Below are positions 25,974 through 35,091 of a stretch of DNA of 64,000 bases, piece by piece. This stretch comes from Halalkalibacter oceani (GTDB taxonomy: Bacteria > Bacillota > Bacilli > Bacillales > Bacillaceae_D). The stretch lies in NCBI RefSeq assembly GCF_023715705.1, contig NZ_JAMBOS010000023.1, positions 1-64,000 on the forward strand, given 5' to 3'. The notes below the pieces were generated by a model, which made no database searches, was not told where the DNA came from, and saw only the letters and a program-made list of their open reading frames with translations. Every line of letters starts with the position of its first letter. Within the stretch, counting starts at the first letter, position 1. The position numbers were made by a program, and so were the translations under genes.

Positions 25974-26120
25974 ATGACGGTATCAGAAAAGAAAGCATTG
26001 GAAGAAATGCAAAAGAAGCTGGAACTTCTTGCGACGGAGATTAACGACTTAAAGAAATCAAGTCAAAATGGCTTTGAACAATTAGATACGGATGACTTGC
26101 TGACGCAGGCGTATAACTAA
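25974..26120 (+). CDS. Small coiled-coil protein
   Basis: This 48-aa ORF starts at ATG 25974 with GGGAGAGAGAAGCT upstream and ends just before a clear terminator. The sequence MTVSEKKALEEMQKKLELL with following ATEINDLKK is a charged coiled coil, with an acidic tail LDTDDLLTQAYN. The promoter, RBS and terminator make it a convincing tiny gene. No family is recognised. Confidence 0.65.
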   Translation: MTVSEKKALEEMQKKLELLATEINDLKKSSQNGFEQLDTDDLLTQAYN

Positions 26121-26127
26121 TAGACAG

Positions 26128-26165
26128 AAGGACTCCCAGGCCAGGCTTGGGTTAGTCCTTTTTTT
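26128..26165 (+). terminator. Intrinsic terminator
   Basis: AAGGACT (26128-26134) with inner CCCA pairs with TGGG and AGTCCTT (26154-26160), followed by a run of T. Confidence 0.8.
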
Positions 26166-26242
26166 GTCGGACTTGCCCTGCGGATAGAACTGGTAGACCC
26201 TTGGCTTCAATGGTAAAATGAAAGAAAAGCGGAGGAGGATGG

Positions 26243-26587
26243 ATGATGGTGAAAAAGTGCACGATGTTTTGTAAAGGAGCATGGATAGGAGGCGCCATTG
26301 CTCTTGGTGTTCTGCTGTCAAAAAAGGAATACCGGGAAAGAGTGGCAAAGGAAGCAAAACAAGTCAAACAGTGCACGGTGGATGCAGTGAATTTTGTCCG
26401 GGATAACCGCGAGCAGATTATCGCTCACATTCGTGAGACGGCAAACGAAGTCTCCACCATGATGCGTGACATTAGCGAGGATGTTAAGCAGCTAAGTCAG
26501 GCCGCAAGTCATCTGAAGGAAAGCTCCGAGGAGATTGTCAAAGCAACAAAGGAAGCAGCGGCGGAAATAAAGACCTTGAAGAAATAG
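26243..26587 (+). CDS. YtxH-like general-stress type protein
   Basis: The product is 114 aa (ATG 26243 or 26246, RBS GCGGAGGATGG). A short N-terminal hydrophobic stretch (KGAWIGGAIALGVLLSKK) is followed by a long amphipathic helix with repeated VK, AK and EE pairs. This is typical of the YtxH/YtxG-type single-span proteins with apolipoprotein-like helices. Function is not known in detail; the assignment is by architecture. Confidence 0.6.
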   Translation: MMVKKCTMFCKGAWIGGAIALGVLLSKKEYRERVAKEAKQVKQCTVDAVNFVRDNREQIIAHIRETANEVSTMMRDISEDVKQLSQAASHLKESSEEIVKATKEAAAEIKTLKK

Positions 26588-26951
26588 ACGGACTGACAGC
26601 TGAAAATGTTTATGTATAGAGTCCGGACAACGGGACATGATAAGGAGCGAGGAAGCAGCAGCAGCTGTTTCCCATCCACCCACCGTTTTCAAGATAATGT
26701 TCAAAGATGCAACAGGCTAGTAACGTGAATTGTAAAAGGAAAGCCTTTCTCGAGGTGATTACGTTGGAGAATGACAAATATTTTCAAGAATGTTTTTAAC
26801 ATGAATGAAGGTAGGTGTCTCCAAAAGACAAACATCGTTTCGACCCCAGATTGTTCATTGAATAATCATGCTTGAGCGGTAGTGGAAAAAAAAAGAAGGT
26901 GACCACCTCGCGTGTGTCACCTTCTTTGATCTTTAAAGGGAGAGTGAGCGT
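26588..26951. other. Gap with one hairpin and no clear gene
   Basis: I see no ORF with a good ribosome-binding site. GAAGGTGAC and GTCACCTTC (about 26896-26924) form a hairpin just before the tiny gene at 26952. Confidence 0.5.
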
Positions 26952-27044
26952 ATGAGCAAGAAAAAGAAGCAAAAGCAAAGCGCCAATCAAAAACATAATC
27001 ATAAAACGAGCAGTTCAGCTAATAAATCCAATCAATACCATTAA
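26952..27044 (+). CDS. Tiny lysine/asparagine-rich peptide gene
   Basis: This 30-aa ORF starts at ATG 26952, with AAGGGAGAGTGAGCGT upstream. The product starts MSKKKKQKQSANQKHNHKTS and ends SNQYH, a highly basic low-complexity peptide like some minor spore-core proteins. The evidence is the RBS and the bracketing hairpins only. Confidence 0.35.
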   Translation: MSKKKKQKQSANQKHNHKTSSSANKSNQYH

Positions 27045-27078
27045 AAAAGCTCGATCTGCTCTGTGAGCGTCAGTGTGT

Positions 27079-27121
27079 AAAGTCCGGGCAAAAGGTGAAA
27101 ATCCTTTTGTGACGGGCTTTT
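27079..27121 (+). terminator. Terminator hairpin, AAAAGG/CCTTTT family
   Basis: AAGTCCGGGCAAAAGG pairs with CCTTTTGTGACGGGCTT, followed by TTT. Confidence 0.65.
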
Positions 27122-27233
27122 CTTAATGATGAGCGCGTGGATGTACGGTTTCTGAGAACGTAAAAAGTGGCGGAATACATGACGGCGTCGGTCAACGCTG
27201 TTACAATAAAAGGAAGAGAGGGAGGGATAAGGC

Positions 27234-27614
27234 ATGGATTTTCACATGAAGGAGCATAGCTTTACGACCGATTTGGAGTTTGGTCAGCTGGAAGTATCGG
27301 GGAATGAGGAATACGGGTTTCGGCCTTACCAATTACTAGTGTCGGCGACTGCTGTTTGCAGCGGGGGTGTGCTGAAGAGGATATTGAGGAAGCAAAGAAT
27401 CACGTTTGAAGATATCCGTATTCATGCTGATGTGAAGAAAAGTGAGCATGGGGCCAATGAAATAACGGACATTCACCTTCATTTCACGATTGCCGGCACG
27501 GATGCTTCTGAAGAAAAGGTGAAGAAAGCACTGGAAATCACACGCAAAAACTGCACGATTGTCCAATCGATCAAGGATAGTATTAACATAACGGAGAGCT
27601 TTGAACTGCAATAA
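27234..27614 (+). CDS. OsmC-family protein
   Basis: The product is 126 aa, with RBS GAGGGAGGGATAAGGC. It shows the OsmC/Ohr fold pattern: RPYQLLVSATAVCSGGVLKRILRKQRI, with one conserved Cys in the helix, and a C-terminal KALEITRKNCTIVQSIKDSI containing the second Cys. Two cysteines in these positions are the peroxide-reducing pair of the family, so reduction of organic hydroperoxides is plausible. Monocistronic. Confidence 0.8.
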   Translation: MDFHMKEHSFTTDLEFGQLEVSGNEEYGFRPYQLLVSATAVCSGGVLKRILRKQRITFEDIRIHADVKKSEHGANEITDIHLHFTIAGTDASEEKVKKALEITRKNCTIVQSIKDSINITESFELQ

Positions 27615-27763
27615 GCAACGTACAGAAGCAATAAACTGATGATGCTTATTGTTCTGTTCTTACATAATTGTACAAGATAAGATAAAAGGACGTCGGCTTG
27701 AAAGAAAACCGACGCTTGTAAAAAATGGTGCAGTGGGGGTTTTAGCGAGGGAAGGGATGACGA

Positions 27764-29134
27764 TTGACACAGGAAAATCAACTCGATTTCACAGAAGGAA
27801 AAATCCTCAAAAAAATGGTGCTGTTTTCGTCGCCAATATTCATCAGCAATCTGTTACAGTCTTCCTATCAGCTGATTGATTCGATTTGGGTTGGAAACTT
27901 ACTTGGAGCGGATGCTCTCGGTGCCATTTCAATATCGGCTACGGTCGTGTTTACGGTCCTGTCCTTTATTATTGGCTTAAACGGTGCGACCTTGACGGTA
28001 ATTAGCCAGCGAAGAGGGGCGAAGGACGAAGAAGGACTGAAGGATTCGCTGAATGCGTTTGTGTTCGTTCTCGGCTTGCTCGCACTTTTGCTCGGCTTGA
28101 TTGGCTTTTTGTTTTCCGGCGCGATTCTACGCTTTATGGGGACACCGGAAACTATTTTGCCAATGGCCCAGGCGTATTTGCAAATTAATTTTGTCGGGAT
28201 TCTCTTTTTATTCGGCTATAACTTTATCGGGACGGTCTTACGCGGGATGGGTGACAGCCGCACGCCGGTCCGTTTTATTTTGCTTGCTGTTGTGCTGAAT
28301 GCTTTTCTTGACCCGCTTTTTATTTACGTGCTTAATTTCGGAATTGAAGGAGCAGCTTACGCGACAGTTATTTCACAGGGGATCGCCTTTTTATATGGGC
28401 TGTTCTATTCAATTTATAAAGCAAATGTTCCTTTTCAAGTGCCGAAGCTGCCGGAGAAGAGATATTTTATTGTCCTGTTTAAAATGGGGCTGCCGGCCGG
28501 GCTTTCGATGATGGCCATCTCAGCAGGAATGATGGCGATTATGACCGTTGTTACAAGCTTTGGTGAACAGGCGGTCGCCGGATTTGGCGCCGCTCAGCGA
28601 CTTGATAATTTGATTATGCTGCCGGCTCTCACGCTTGGGGCGGCGGTCAACAGCATGGCCGGGCAGAACATCGGGGCAAGGCAGTGGAAAAGGGTCAATG
28701 AAATTGCCAAGCAGGCGATTATCCTGATTATCGTCGTCTCCCTGACGGTAAGCACGATTATCTTTAGCGGCGCAGAAACATTTGTCAGAATCTTCGTCCA
28801 GGAGGAGGAGACGGTGGCCTTTGGCGCGATGTATATCCAGATGATCGCCTTCTTTTACCCATTTCTCGGGATCAACTTTGTTTTGAATGGAATCGCCAGA
28901 GCAGCCGGAGCGATGTTTCCTGTGCTCATTTTGAACATCATTTCATTTTGGGTGTTGCGCTATCCGCTGACTGCACTATTTGCGTCCTGGTTTGGAGAAG
29001 AGGGGATTGCGATTGGCATGGGAGTAAGCTTTGTCATTAGCAGCGTCGTGGCGACCGGCTACTATTTCCTCGGAAATTGGCGTAATATCAGTGAAGAGGT
29101 GATGACAAGCACCGAAAAACAACCGCAAGAGTAA
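27764..29134 (+). CDS. MATE-family efflux transporter 2
   Basis: The product is 456 aa starting at TTG 27764 after GGGAAGGGATGACGA. It has twelve hydrophobic helices, FTEGKILKKMVLFSSPIFISNLLQSSYQLIDSIWVGN at the N-terminus and an internal half-repeat (LPAGLSMMAISAGMMAIM). It falls in the DinF/MepA-like group of MATE exporters rather than the NorM-like group of the gene at 8293. The next gene follows within 21 bases and may be co-expressed. Confidence 0.88.
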   Translation: MTQENQLDFTEGKILKKMVLFSSPIFISNLLQSSYQLIDSIWVGNLLGADALGAISISATVVFTVLSFIIGLNGATLTVISQRRGAKDEEGLKDSLNAFVFVLGLLALLLGLIGFLFSGAILRFMGTPETILPMAQAYLQINFVGILFLFGYNFIGTVLRGMGDSRTPVRFILLAVVLNAFLDPLFIYVLNFGIEGAAYATVISQGIAFLYGLFYSIYKANVPFQVPKLPEKRYFIVLFKMGLPAGLSMMAISAGMMAIMTVVTSFGEQAVAGFGAAQRLDNLIMLPALTLGAAVNSMAGQNIGARQWKRVNEIAKQAIILIIVVSLTVSTIIFSGAETFVRIFVQEEETVAFGAMYIQMIAFFYPFLGINFVLNGIARAAGAMFPVLILNIISFWVLRYPLTALFASWFGEEGIAIGMGVSFVISSVVATGYYFLGNWRNISEEVMTSTEKQPQE

Positions 29135-29154
29135 AAAAAGAAATGGAGAATTCA

Positions 29155-29769
29155 ATGAAACCTATCATGATTCGTTTAATAAGCTATCTCGGTGGATTGC
29201 TTATTCTATCTTTTGGCATTACGTTGACGATTCTGGCCGGGCTCGGTGTCGGCGCCTGGGACGCTTTAAATGTCGGATTGGCGAACCGGACGAACTTTTC
29301 AGTCGGCAATTGGGTGATTTTTGTCGGGATCGCGCTCATTTTGCTTAATGCGCTGCTCGGCAGACGAAAGCCGGAGCTTCTTGCGCTCGTCACTGTGATG
29401 GCGATTGGGTATTTTATCGATTTTTGGCTGATTGTCGTTTTTGACTATCATTTATTCAGCGGCTTTTTGCTTCAGCTGACCGTCCTTCTTCTCGGCGCGG
29501 TCATTATTGCTTTCGGGATTTCGGTTTATTTGCAGGCCGAGTTTGCCGTCATCCCAATCGACCGTTTTATGTTTGTGATCAAAGATTTATTAGGTGTTCG
29601 TTTAATGGTGGCCAAAACGATTTCTGAGCTTATCGCCTTAACGGCTGCCTTTGTCGCAGGCGGGCCGATCGGACTTGGTACCGTTCTTGTGACGTTTTTG
29701 ATCGGACCGATGATTCAATGGTTTTATCCGCGGGTGGAGAAGCGGATTAATTGGCGTGAATCGTTGTAG
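29155..29769 (+). CDS. YczE/YitT-family integral membrane protein
   Basis: The product is 204 aa from ATG 29155, with GGAG six bases upstream. Five to six membrane helices occur with the family words LAGLGVGAWDALNVGLA and GTVLVTFLIGPMIQWFYP. It resembles the YczE-like branch; the transport or assembly role is not established. It sits directly downstream of the MATE gene. Confidence 0.75.
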   Translation: MKPIMIRLISYLGGLLILSFGITLTILAGLGVGAWDALNVGLANRTNFSVGNWVIFVGIALILLNALLGRRKPELLALVTVMAIGYFIDFWLIVVFDYHLFSGFLLQLTVLLLGAVIIAFGISVYLQAEFAVIPIDRFMFVIKDLLGVRLMVAKTISELIALTAAFVAGGPIGLGTVLVTFLIGPMIQWFYPRVEKRINWRESL

Positions 29770-29884
29770 CGACATGGAATTTTCATCGGAGAAGCATCCT
29801 CCTTGACCGGATCGTGGATAAATTTTTTAACAAGGCTCACACTATGAACAAAAGAGAGCTGAAAGTTAAAAGGAGGCTTCGAAG

Positions 29885-30688
29885 ATGAAACGATTTATCG
29901 CTGTATTCATGCTGGTCTGCCTGTTCATCCCGTTCGGAAATGCGCTGGCTACCGAAGGTGACAAACAAGAAAAGCAGTCATTTCAAATTCCTAATTCCGT
30001 GTTGAATATTTCCAAGGAAAACACGTATACAAATCCTACTCAGGACTTGCCATATTTGCAGCCGAGCACGCTTGCTCAAGAACTGATGGAGACGACAGAG
30101 GTGAAAATTGAGAACCCGGACCTGATCCGAATTTTAAATGAATCGACGATTAACGATTCGAAATTAGCACTTGGCTTCCGTGCCTCCATTTATTTAGGGG
30201 AGTGGCCGCTTTCCTATGATTCGGCCGGAACCGAGGTGAATTGGGAATACCAGAAGGTCAACACGAACTATTTGGACAACCGCGGCGGACGTACACCGCA
30301 GAAGCTGACGTATCATCAGGAGCAGCAGAAAAAGGTCAATGGCGGCTTAACCGCGAAAATCCCAAACAGTGAAGCCGTCAAAAAGATGATGATGATTAAA
30401 GCGGCGGAGCATACGAATTTGCCATTATCGTTTGAGACGGTGATCGGGCAGGGAACGCGGAAAAACAACACCTATAATATCGCGCCGAAGCAGGTCGGCT
30501 ATTTGCACAGCTTCGTGCCGGCGGTCAATGAAAAAGGAAAAGTGACATATGGCGAGGTGTATTTAACGTTTAAAGGCGGAAAGCGGAAGCTTGAAGTGAA
30601 AAACGTCACCCAGCAAGGCGTCGGCTCGTGGATTCCGGTACAGGATCACCTCTCGTTTTCCTTCATGTCGGCGAATCAGCCTAGATAA
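29885..30688 (+). CDS. yfkD: YfkD-family secreted protein
   Basis: The product is 267 aa, with RBS AAAGGAGGCTTCGAAG. A Sec signal peptide MKRFIAVFMLVCLFIPFGNALA is cleaved after ALA. The mature part (FQIPNSVLNISKENTYTNPT, then LALGFRASIYLGEWPLSY) matches the YfkD family of Bacillus. It is convergent with yfkAB, the same gene pairing as in B. subtilis. Function unknown; extracytoplasmic location is clear. Confidence 0.8.
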   Translation: MKRFIAVFMLVCLFIPFGNALATEGDKQEKQSFQIPNSVLNISKENTYTNPTQDLPYLQPSTLAQELMETTEVKIENPDLIRILNESTINDSKLALGFRASIYLGEWPLSYDSAGTEVNWEYQKVNTNYLDNRGGRTPQKLTYHQEQQKKVNGGLTAKIPNSEAVKKMMMIKAAEHTNLPLSFETVIGQGTRKNNTYNIAPKQVGYLHSFVPAVNEKGKVTYGEVYLTFKGGKRKLEVKNVTQQGVGSWIPVQDHLSFSFMSANQPR

Positions 30689-30704
30689 GCTGTCTTGAAT
30701 AAAT

Positions 30705-30752
30705 GCATGCAAATAACGCTCAGATTTTCCCTGCTGAGCGTTATTTGCATGC
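30705..30752. terminator. Convergent terminator, 19-bp perfect stem
   Basis: GCATGCAAATAACGCTCAG (30705-30723) is the exact complement of CTGAGCGTTATTTGCATGC (30734-30752). It lies between yfkD (+) and the chimeric yfkAB (-). Confidence 0.75.
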
Positions 30753-30852
30753 TATTTGAATTGTAACTGATAAGCAAGAGCATTACTGAAAATACTGGGA
30801 TGAACTTTTTCCATTCATACAAAAGCTCCGATCTCGCTTCGGCCATAATCCT

Positions 30853-32028
30853 TTATAGATTCGTCTTCTTTTTTGTAAAGTCAACGTCCTGGTAATAGGC
30901 GTTTTTGACAAGGAGATTGGGGCCGAGACATTGTACGCTTGGGCAATGACAATGTAAGGAGGCAGCCACGGTGGAACGGTTCCACGTTTCAAAGGCCTCC
31001 GGCAAGGATGTCGTGCGGATATCACCCAATGGCGGCGTATCGCCGAAATCAGTCACGATGATCTTGCCGTCAAAAATATTAATGTTTAAGCGTGAACGCC
31101 CATCGGGATCGTTGCGTACGGTCACATTCTCTTCGGCATAGAGCCTCTTTTGTAAAGCGAGATCTTCTTCATTCATGCTGCACGGATAAAATGGCAATGT
31201 GCCGAACAGCATCCACACCTCTTTGGCACGAACGTCGAGCAAACGCTGGATTCCGGCGCGGATTTCAGCGAGACTGGCGACCTCAAGCTGACTGGCGAAG
31301 TCACTTGGAACATCTTGCGACTTCGCAGGAGCATTCATACCAACAAATCCACTATCATACATAGGGTGAATTTCATGCCTTTTACAGCCCATTTCCTCAA
31401 CTACCTGCTTATGAATTTTTTCTAAGTGGGGTAATGTATTTTTATTAATCATTGTCTCAGCAGATACTAATACTCCCATTTCAGATAAAGCCTTAGAGTT
31501 AACAATCATCTTGTCAAATAATGCTTTTCTTTGTTCTCTAGTGGGCTTTCTTTCCATCATAGCAAAGCCAGTATCTATAAACTCATCCTCTGTACCCCAG
31601 TTATGAGATATGTGTAGTACATCTAAGTATGGTGCTATTAGCCTGTATCTATCTAGGTCTAAGGTTAAGTTAGAATTTATCTGAGTGTATATGCCTCTCT
31701 CATGAGCATATTTCAATAATGGTAATACATAATTATCTACTGACTTTAAGGACATCATAGGTTCTCCCCCTGTGATGCTCATTGTTCTCAGGGTAGGTAC
31801 TTCCTCTAATCTTTGCAGTAATAACTCTAAAGGAAGTGCTTTAGGGTCTTTATGTGAAAGAGTGTGTCCTACAGCACAGTGTCTGCATCTCATATTACAG
31901 AGGTTAGTGGTAGTAAACTCTATGCTAGACAGAGTAGGCTTACCATGTTGCTTTACATCTAAATAAGCCTCCCAAGCATCAGTGTCAGGTGTCTGTTTAC
32001 TTTTGGTAATAGTTTTATATTGTTCCAT
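30853..32028 (-). CDS. yfkAB: Radical SAM/CxCxxxxC protein YfkAB, chimeric gene
   Basis: The product is 391 aa and complete. The radical SAM triad is CNMRCRHC near residue 43, followed by SITGGEPMMS. The C-terminal signature is CHCPSVQC (CxCxxxxC) in SLHCHCPSVQCLGPNLLVKNAYY. The gene is a hybrid: codons up to MY at about 31357 come from the inserted element (AT-rich, no CpG), while the remaining 3' part (30853-31356) is host-like and CpG-rich. It is expressed from an element-borne promoter (TTGACA, 18-nt spacer, CATAAT) with RBS TAGGAGAATGTAA. The displaced host 5' part lies at 35291-35974. The enzyme's substrate is unknown. Confidence 0.9.
   Translation of the reverse strand: MEQYKTITKSKQTPDTDAWEAYLDVKQHGKPTLSSIEFTTTNLCNMRCRHCAVGHTLSHKDPKALPLELLLQRLEEVPTLRTMSITGGEPMMSLKSVDNYVLPLLKYAHERGIYTQINSNLTLDLDRYRLIAPYLDVLHISHNWGTEDEFIDTGFAMMERKPTREQRKALFDKMIVNSKALSEMGVLVSAETMINKNTLPHLEKIHKQVVEEMGCKRHEIHPMYDSGFVGMNAPAKSQDVPSDFASQLEVASLAEIRAGIQRLLDVRAKEVWMLFGTLPFYPCSMNEEDLALQKRLYAEENVTVRNDPDGRSRLNINIFDGKIIVTDFGDTPPLGDIRTTSLPEAFETWNRSTVAASLHCHCPSVQCLGPNLLVKNAYYQDVDFTKKKTNL
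31357..31362. other. Inferred left attachment core (chimeric yfkAB side)
   Basis: ATACAT (+) = ATGTAT (-), codons for Met-Tyr in HPMYDSGFV. On its left lies host DNA, on its right CpG-free element DNA. Confidence 0.65.
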
Positions 32029-32059
32029 TTACATTCTCCTATCTTATTACTACTTTATC

Positions 32060-32089
32060 ATTATGAGTAATCAGGGTAACATATGTCAA
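32060..32089 (-). promoter_or_regulatory. Element-borne promoter for chimeric yfkAB
   Basis: Minus-strand TTGACA (32089-32084), 18-nt spacer, CATAAT (32065-32060), about 30 bp before the ATG at 32028. This replaces the host promoter upstream of 35974. Confidence 0.6.
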
Positions 32090-32127
32090 TGTAGCAAAGC
32101 TCATTGAGCCATTGAATGTATAACATC

Positions 32128-32155
32128 TTGTGTCTAAATGAATACCTGCTATAAT
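32128..32155 (+). promoter_or_regulatory. Promoter of the serine recombinase gene
   Basis: TTGTGT (32128-32133), 16-nt spacer, TATAAT (32150-32155), about 60 bp upstream of the recombinase ATG. Confidence 0.5.
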
Positions 32156-32214
32156 AAGGTCTGTGAGAGAAATAGGGTCTACATAAAGCAAGTAAAGGGG
32201 AGATTTCAGCATAA

Positions 32215-33756
32215 ATGGTAACAGTCAATGCAGGAAAAAAACTAGTAGCAATCTATGTTAGAAAATCAAGGTTGAAGGATGCAGATGCGCTAGAGATAAG
32301 TAGACAACTAGAGTTACTAACTGACTATGCAGATAAGAACAATATGGAGTATGAGATATTTTCTGAGGAAGGTAGCTCAGAGGATTGGGATGGTAGACCT
32401 GAACTACAGAGGATGATGATGGAGCTAAGGAGAAACATCTATGATGGAGTCTTAGTTACAGACCAAGATAGATTGACTAGAGACATAACAGATTTTGGTC
32501 TTTTTGTAAGGTTTATGAAAAATGAGGGCTTAATGTTATTCACTCTTAATAAGACATACAACTTTATGAATGATGATGACATCTTTACATCAGGAATACA
32601 GTCTGAGATGGATAATCACTTTATGAGGATGACAAAGAGAAAGCTCAGGAGAGGAAGAATACAAGCAATTAAAAAGGGAGTTTACTTTGGGATAGCTCCT
32701 TATGGATATACAAAAAATGAGCAAAAGCATCTACTTCCTCATCCTGAGGAGTCTAAAGTAGTACAGGACATCTTTAACATGTATGTTCATGAGGGAATGA
32801 ACATGACTGAAATACAAGAACAGTTAGAGCTGAGGGGCATTAAGAACAGGAAAGGAAAGTCTATAAATGTCAGGGCTTTGTCAATTATCTTAGACAATGT
32901 AGCTTACAGAGGGGTAGTACATTATGAGCTTACAGGTGAGGATGTTATTACTGTAGAGGAGGCTCATCCTGCCCTAGTAGATGCTGAGACATTCAATAAG
33001 GCTCAGGTATTAAGAGTTGAGAGAAGGAAAGTCCCTCAGAGTCAGCAAAAAGGACTTTATACGTTATCTAAGCTGATTGTCTGCTCTAAATGTAAGCAGA
33101 CATTATCCTTTTGTATGAAATATGGTAACAGAGAGGGCAGAGCTAAGTTAGACAAGTCCAGTAGACATCTATACTTACTAAACTGCTATGCCTCTAAAGG
33201 TGCTAGGGCTAAGGCTGAGATGAAAGGTCTAGAAAGATGCTCAAACAATGGCATTAAGATAAGCAGATTACAGGAGGCAATACTAAACAAGCTCAGGGAG
33301 CATCTAACAGAGATAGATGCAGAGATAGAGGCTGTTCTTTCAGGTAGTAATGACATCATTAGTAAGGTAGCTCAAAAACAGCAGGAGCTTACATTACAAT
33401 ACAATCAATTAGATAAGCAGAAAAAGAATGTACAGGATGGCTTTAAAATGGGCATTTATGAGGCTGAGGAGGCTCAGGCTGAGATTAGAACAATTAAAGA
33501 GGCTCAGTTAAGCATTGAGCAGGAGCTTAAAAACTTAGAGGGAGCAGATGCTAAAAGTGAGGTAGAGAAACAGAAAAAGCTTAAAGCTAAGATAGAGCTT
33601 TTATTGTCTATGGAGCATACAGTAAATGAGTCTAATGAGACCTCTATGAGAGCTAACAAGTTACTACATGATGTTATTGATAAGGTTTGGTACTGGAAAG
33701 AAAAGAATGATGTAGGTGGAGAGAAGCCTTTTGAGATTTCAATAGAGTACAAATAA
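32215..33756 (+). CDS. Large serine recombinase (site-specific integrase)
   Basis: The product is 513 aa and full length for the family. The resolvase catalytic domain opens AIYVRKSRLKDADALEISRQLELL, where YVRKS holds the nucleophilic serine, and includes VTDQDRLTRDITDFG. A recombinase DNA-binding domain follows (FGIAPYGYTKNE, then ILDNVAYRGVVHYELTG). A zinc ribbon comes next (IVCSKCKQTL, with later NCYASK and RCSNNG), then a long coiled coil (about 365-460). It should catalyse integration and excision of the surrounding element at ATGTAT in yfkAB. ATG 32215 lies 12 nt after AAAGGGGAG. The gene has two CpG and no GATC in 1.5 kb. Confidence 0.92.
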   Translation: MVTVNAGKKLVAIYVRKSRLKDADALEISRQLELLTDYADKNNMEYEIFSEEGSSEDWDGRPELQRMMMELRRNIYDGVLVTDQDRLTRDITDFGLFVRFMKNEGLMLFTLNKTYNFMNDDDIFTSGIQSEMDNHFMRMTKRKLRRGRIQAIKKGVYFGIAPYGYTKNEQKHLLPHPEESKVVQDIFNMYVHEGMNMTEIQEQLELRGIKNRKGKSINVRALSIILDNVAYRGVVHYELTGEDVITVEEAHPALVDAETFNKAQVLRVERRKVPQSQQKGLYTLSKLIVCSKCKQTLSFCMKYGNREGRAKLDKSSRHLYLLNCYASKGARAKAEMKGLERCSNNGIKISRLQEAILNKLREHLTEIDAEIEAVLSGSNDIISKVAQKQQELTLQYNQLDKQKKNVQDGFKMGIYEAEEAQAEIRTIKEAQLSIEQELKNLEGADAKSEVEKQKKLKAKIELLLSMEHTVNESNETSMRANKLLHDVIDKVWYWKEKNDVGGEKPFEISIEYK

Positions 33757-33767
33757 GGGGGAGCATC

Positions 33768-33878
33768 ATGAGCAGGACTGTAGGATATATGAGAATTAGT
33801 ACAACTAATGAGTCACAGACTTTCTCTAGACAGGAGGCTCAGCTACTGGAACAGAGAGCAGTGGAATGTCAACACTAA
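33768..33878 (+). pseudogene. Second serine recombinase, truncated by an IS
   Basis: ATG 33768 follows GGGGGAGCATC. The frame opens MSRTVGYMRISTTNESQTFS, the canonical N-terminus of small resolvase/invertase recombinases (GYxRxST with the catalytic Ser), then QEAQLLEQRA. It runs into the IS left end at 33862 and stops at 33878. No continuation is found after the IS right end, so the rest was deleted. It starts 11 bp after the large recombinase stop and formed an operon with it. Confidence 0.7.
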
Positions 33879-33891
33879 ACTGAACAATTTC

Positions 33892-34690
33892 CTAAAGGTG
33901 TATCAACTTGTATTCAGTAGGGGTTAAATAATCTAATGATCCATGGATTCGGATATTATTAAACCAATGAACGTAATCAAAAAGTTCAAGGTCAAGTTCG
34001 TGTTGGTTAGAGAAAACCGCACCACGAACGAACTCTGTTTTTATGGGCTTAAAAGTGGCTTCTGCTATGGCATTGTCATAGGGCGTTCCTTTCTCACTCA
34101 ATGAACGTTCAATCCCAAAGGTTTCTAAAGCCTGGTCAATAAGTTTGTTCTTAAACTCACTTCCTCGATCTGTATGGAATAACTGAAGCAAAGGCACGTT
34201 GAACTAACTCAGCACTTTTATGAGGACCAGCGCTGTAGCCGATAATTTCACGATTATATAAATCTACTAAAACGCATATATAATGCCATCTTTGTTGAAC
34301 GCGCACATACGTTAAATCACTTACAATCACTTTAAGTTCTTGATCTTGATTAAATTCTCGATTCAGGGTATTCCCTACTTCCGATTCGTTACATGATGAT
34401 TAAGAGGGCTTAAATTGAGCAACAGTATACTTCGAAACAAGTCCTTGATCTTTCATAATCCGGCCGATACGACGTCTGGAAACTGTCCAACCTCTCTTTT
34501 TAAGTTCAATCTTAATCTTTCTTTGGCCATAGTTATCGCGACTTTTCTTAAAAATATCGATGATCATTTCGGTTAATTTTTCATTCTGATCATCTCGAAT
34601 TTTTGCTTCATAATAGTACGTACTTCGGGCAATTTGTAGGTCGGCGCACATTGCTGATACCGAGTATTTGTGGCGGTTGTTCCGGATCAC
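33892..34690 (-). pseudogene. IS3-family transposase OrfB, broken
   Basis: The reading starts MIRNNRHKYSVSAMCADLQIA and the catalytic core shows SDLTYVR (first Asp) and FHTDRGSEF (second Asp), with TPTEYK near the end. An in-frame TAA after FKPS (about 34400) and a frameshift near 34197-34220 split it into three pieces. The transposase must be dead. Confidence 0.8.
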
Positions 34691-34692
34691 AT

Positions 34693-34977
34693 CTACTTTC
34701 GTCCCATGATCAGCGCGGCTTGCTTTAAAATATCATTCTCCATTGCAAGCTTTTGGTTTTCTTTTCGCAGCCGAATCAGTTCTTCCTGTTCTAGTGTACG
34801 GTTGTCTTTTTCTTCAAACGAACCGCTGTCCTGGTGCTGCCGAACCCATTTATCAAAGGCAGAAGGCGTTAGCTCGTATTCTTTGATAATTTCAGCTCTT
34901 GGCTTACCAGAAGCGTGCAAATGAACGATTTGTTCTTTGAATTCTTTAGAAAAACTTCTTCTCACTCGTTTGGTCAT
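34693..34977 (-). CDS. IS3-family transposase OrfA
   Basis: The product is 94 aa. The HTH segment MTKRVRRSFSKEFKEQIVHL followed by YELTPSAFDKWVRQH and a leucine-zipper-like tail is typical of OrfA. It is intact but useless without OrfB. Confidence 0.85.
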   Translation of the reverse strand: MTKRVRRSFSKEFKEQIVHLHASGKPRAEIIKEYELTPSAFDKWVRQHQDSGSFEEKDNRTLEQEELIRLRKENQKLAMENDILKQAALIMGRK

Positions 34978-35091
34978 TTTTAAATCTCCTCGGCTCTTAT
35001 TTGAACCAAGTGTAACTGACCTTAACTAACTTGTCCAACTAAGTGTAACCTATCCAGGGCAAAACAATTAAACAACAGGGAGAGGTACAGT

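Larger units (their letters stand above)
33862..35056 (-). mobile_element. IS3-family insertion sequence, inactivated
   Basis: Ends are TGGAATGTCAACACTAAACT at the left and, on the other strand, TGGATAGGTTACACTTAGTT at the right, an imperfect inverted pair. The element has the two-gene IS3/IS150 layout on the minus strand. It contains many CpG, unlike the element it interrupts, so it arrived later. I could not find a convincing target duplication (flanks AGCAG and GGGCA), which fits an adjacent deletion. Confidence 0.7.

Noticed and set aside
26796-27002. 68-codon minus-strand frame with a hydrophobic start
   Set aside because: It is the antisense of a lysine-rich stretch and a hairpin, with no RBS.
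33862-35056. Target-site duplication of the IS3-type element
   Set aside because: The flanks AGCAG and GGGCA do not match, so no duplication is claimed; a deletion next to the IS is more likely.
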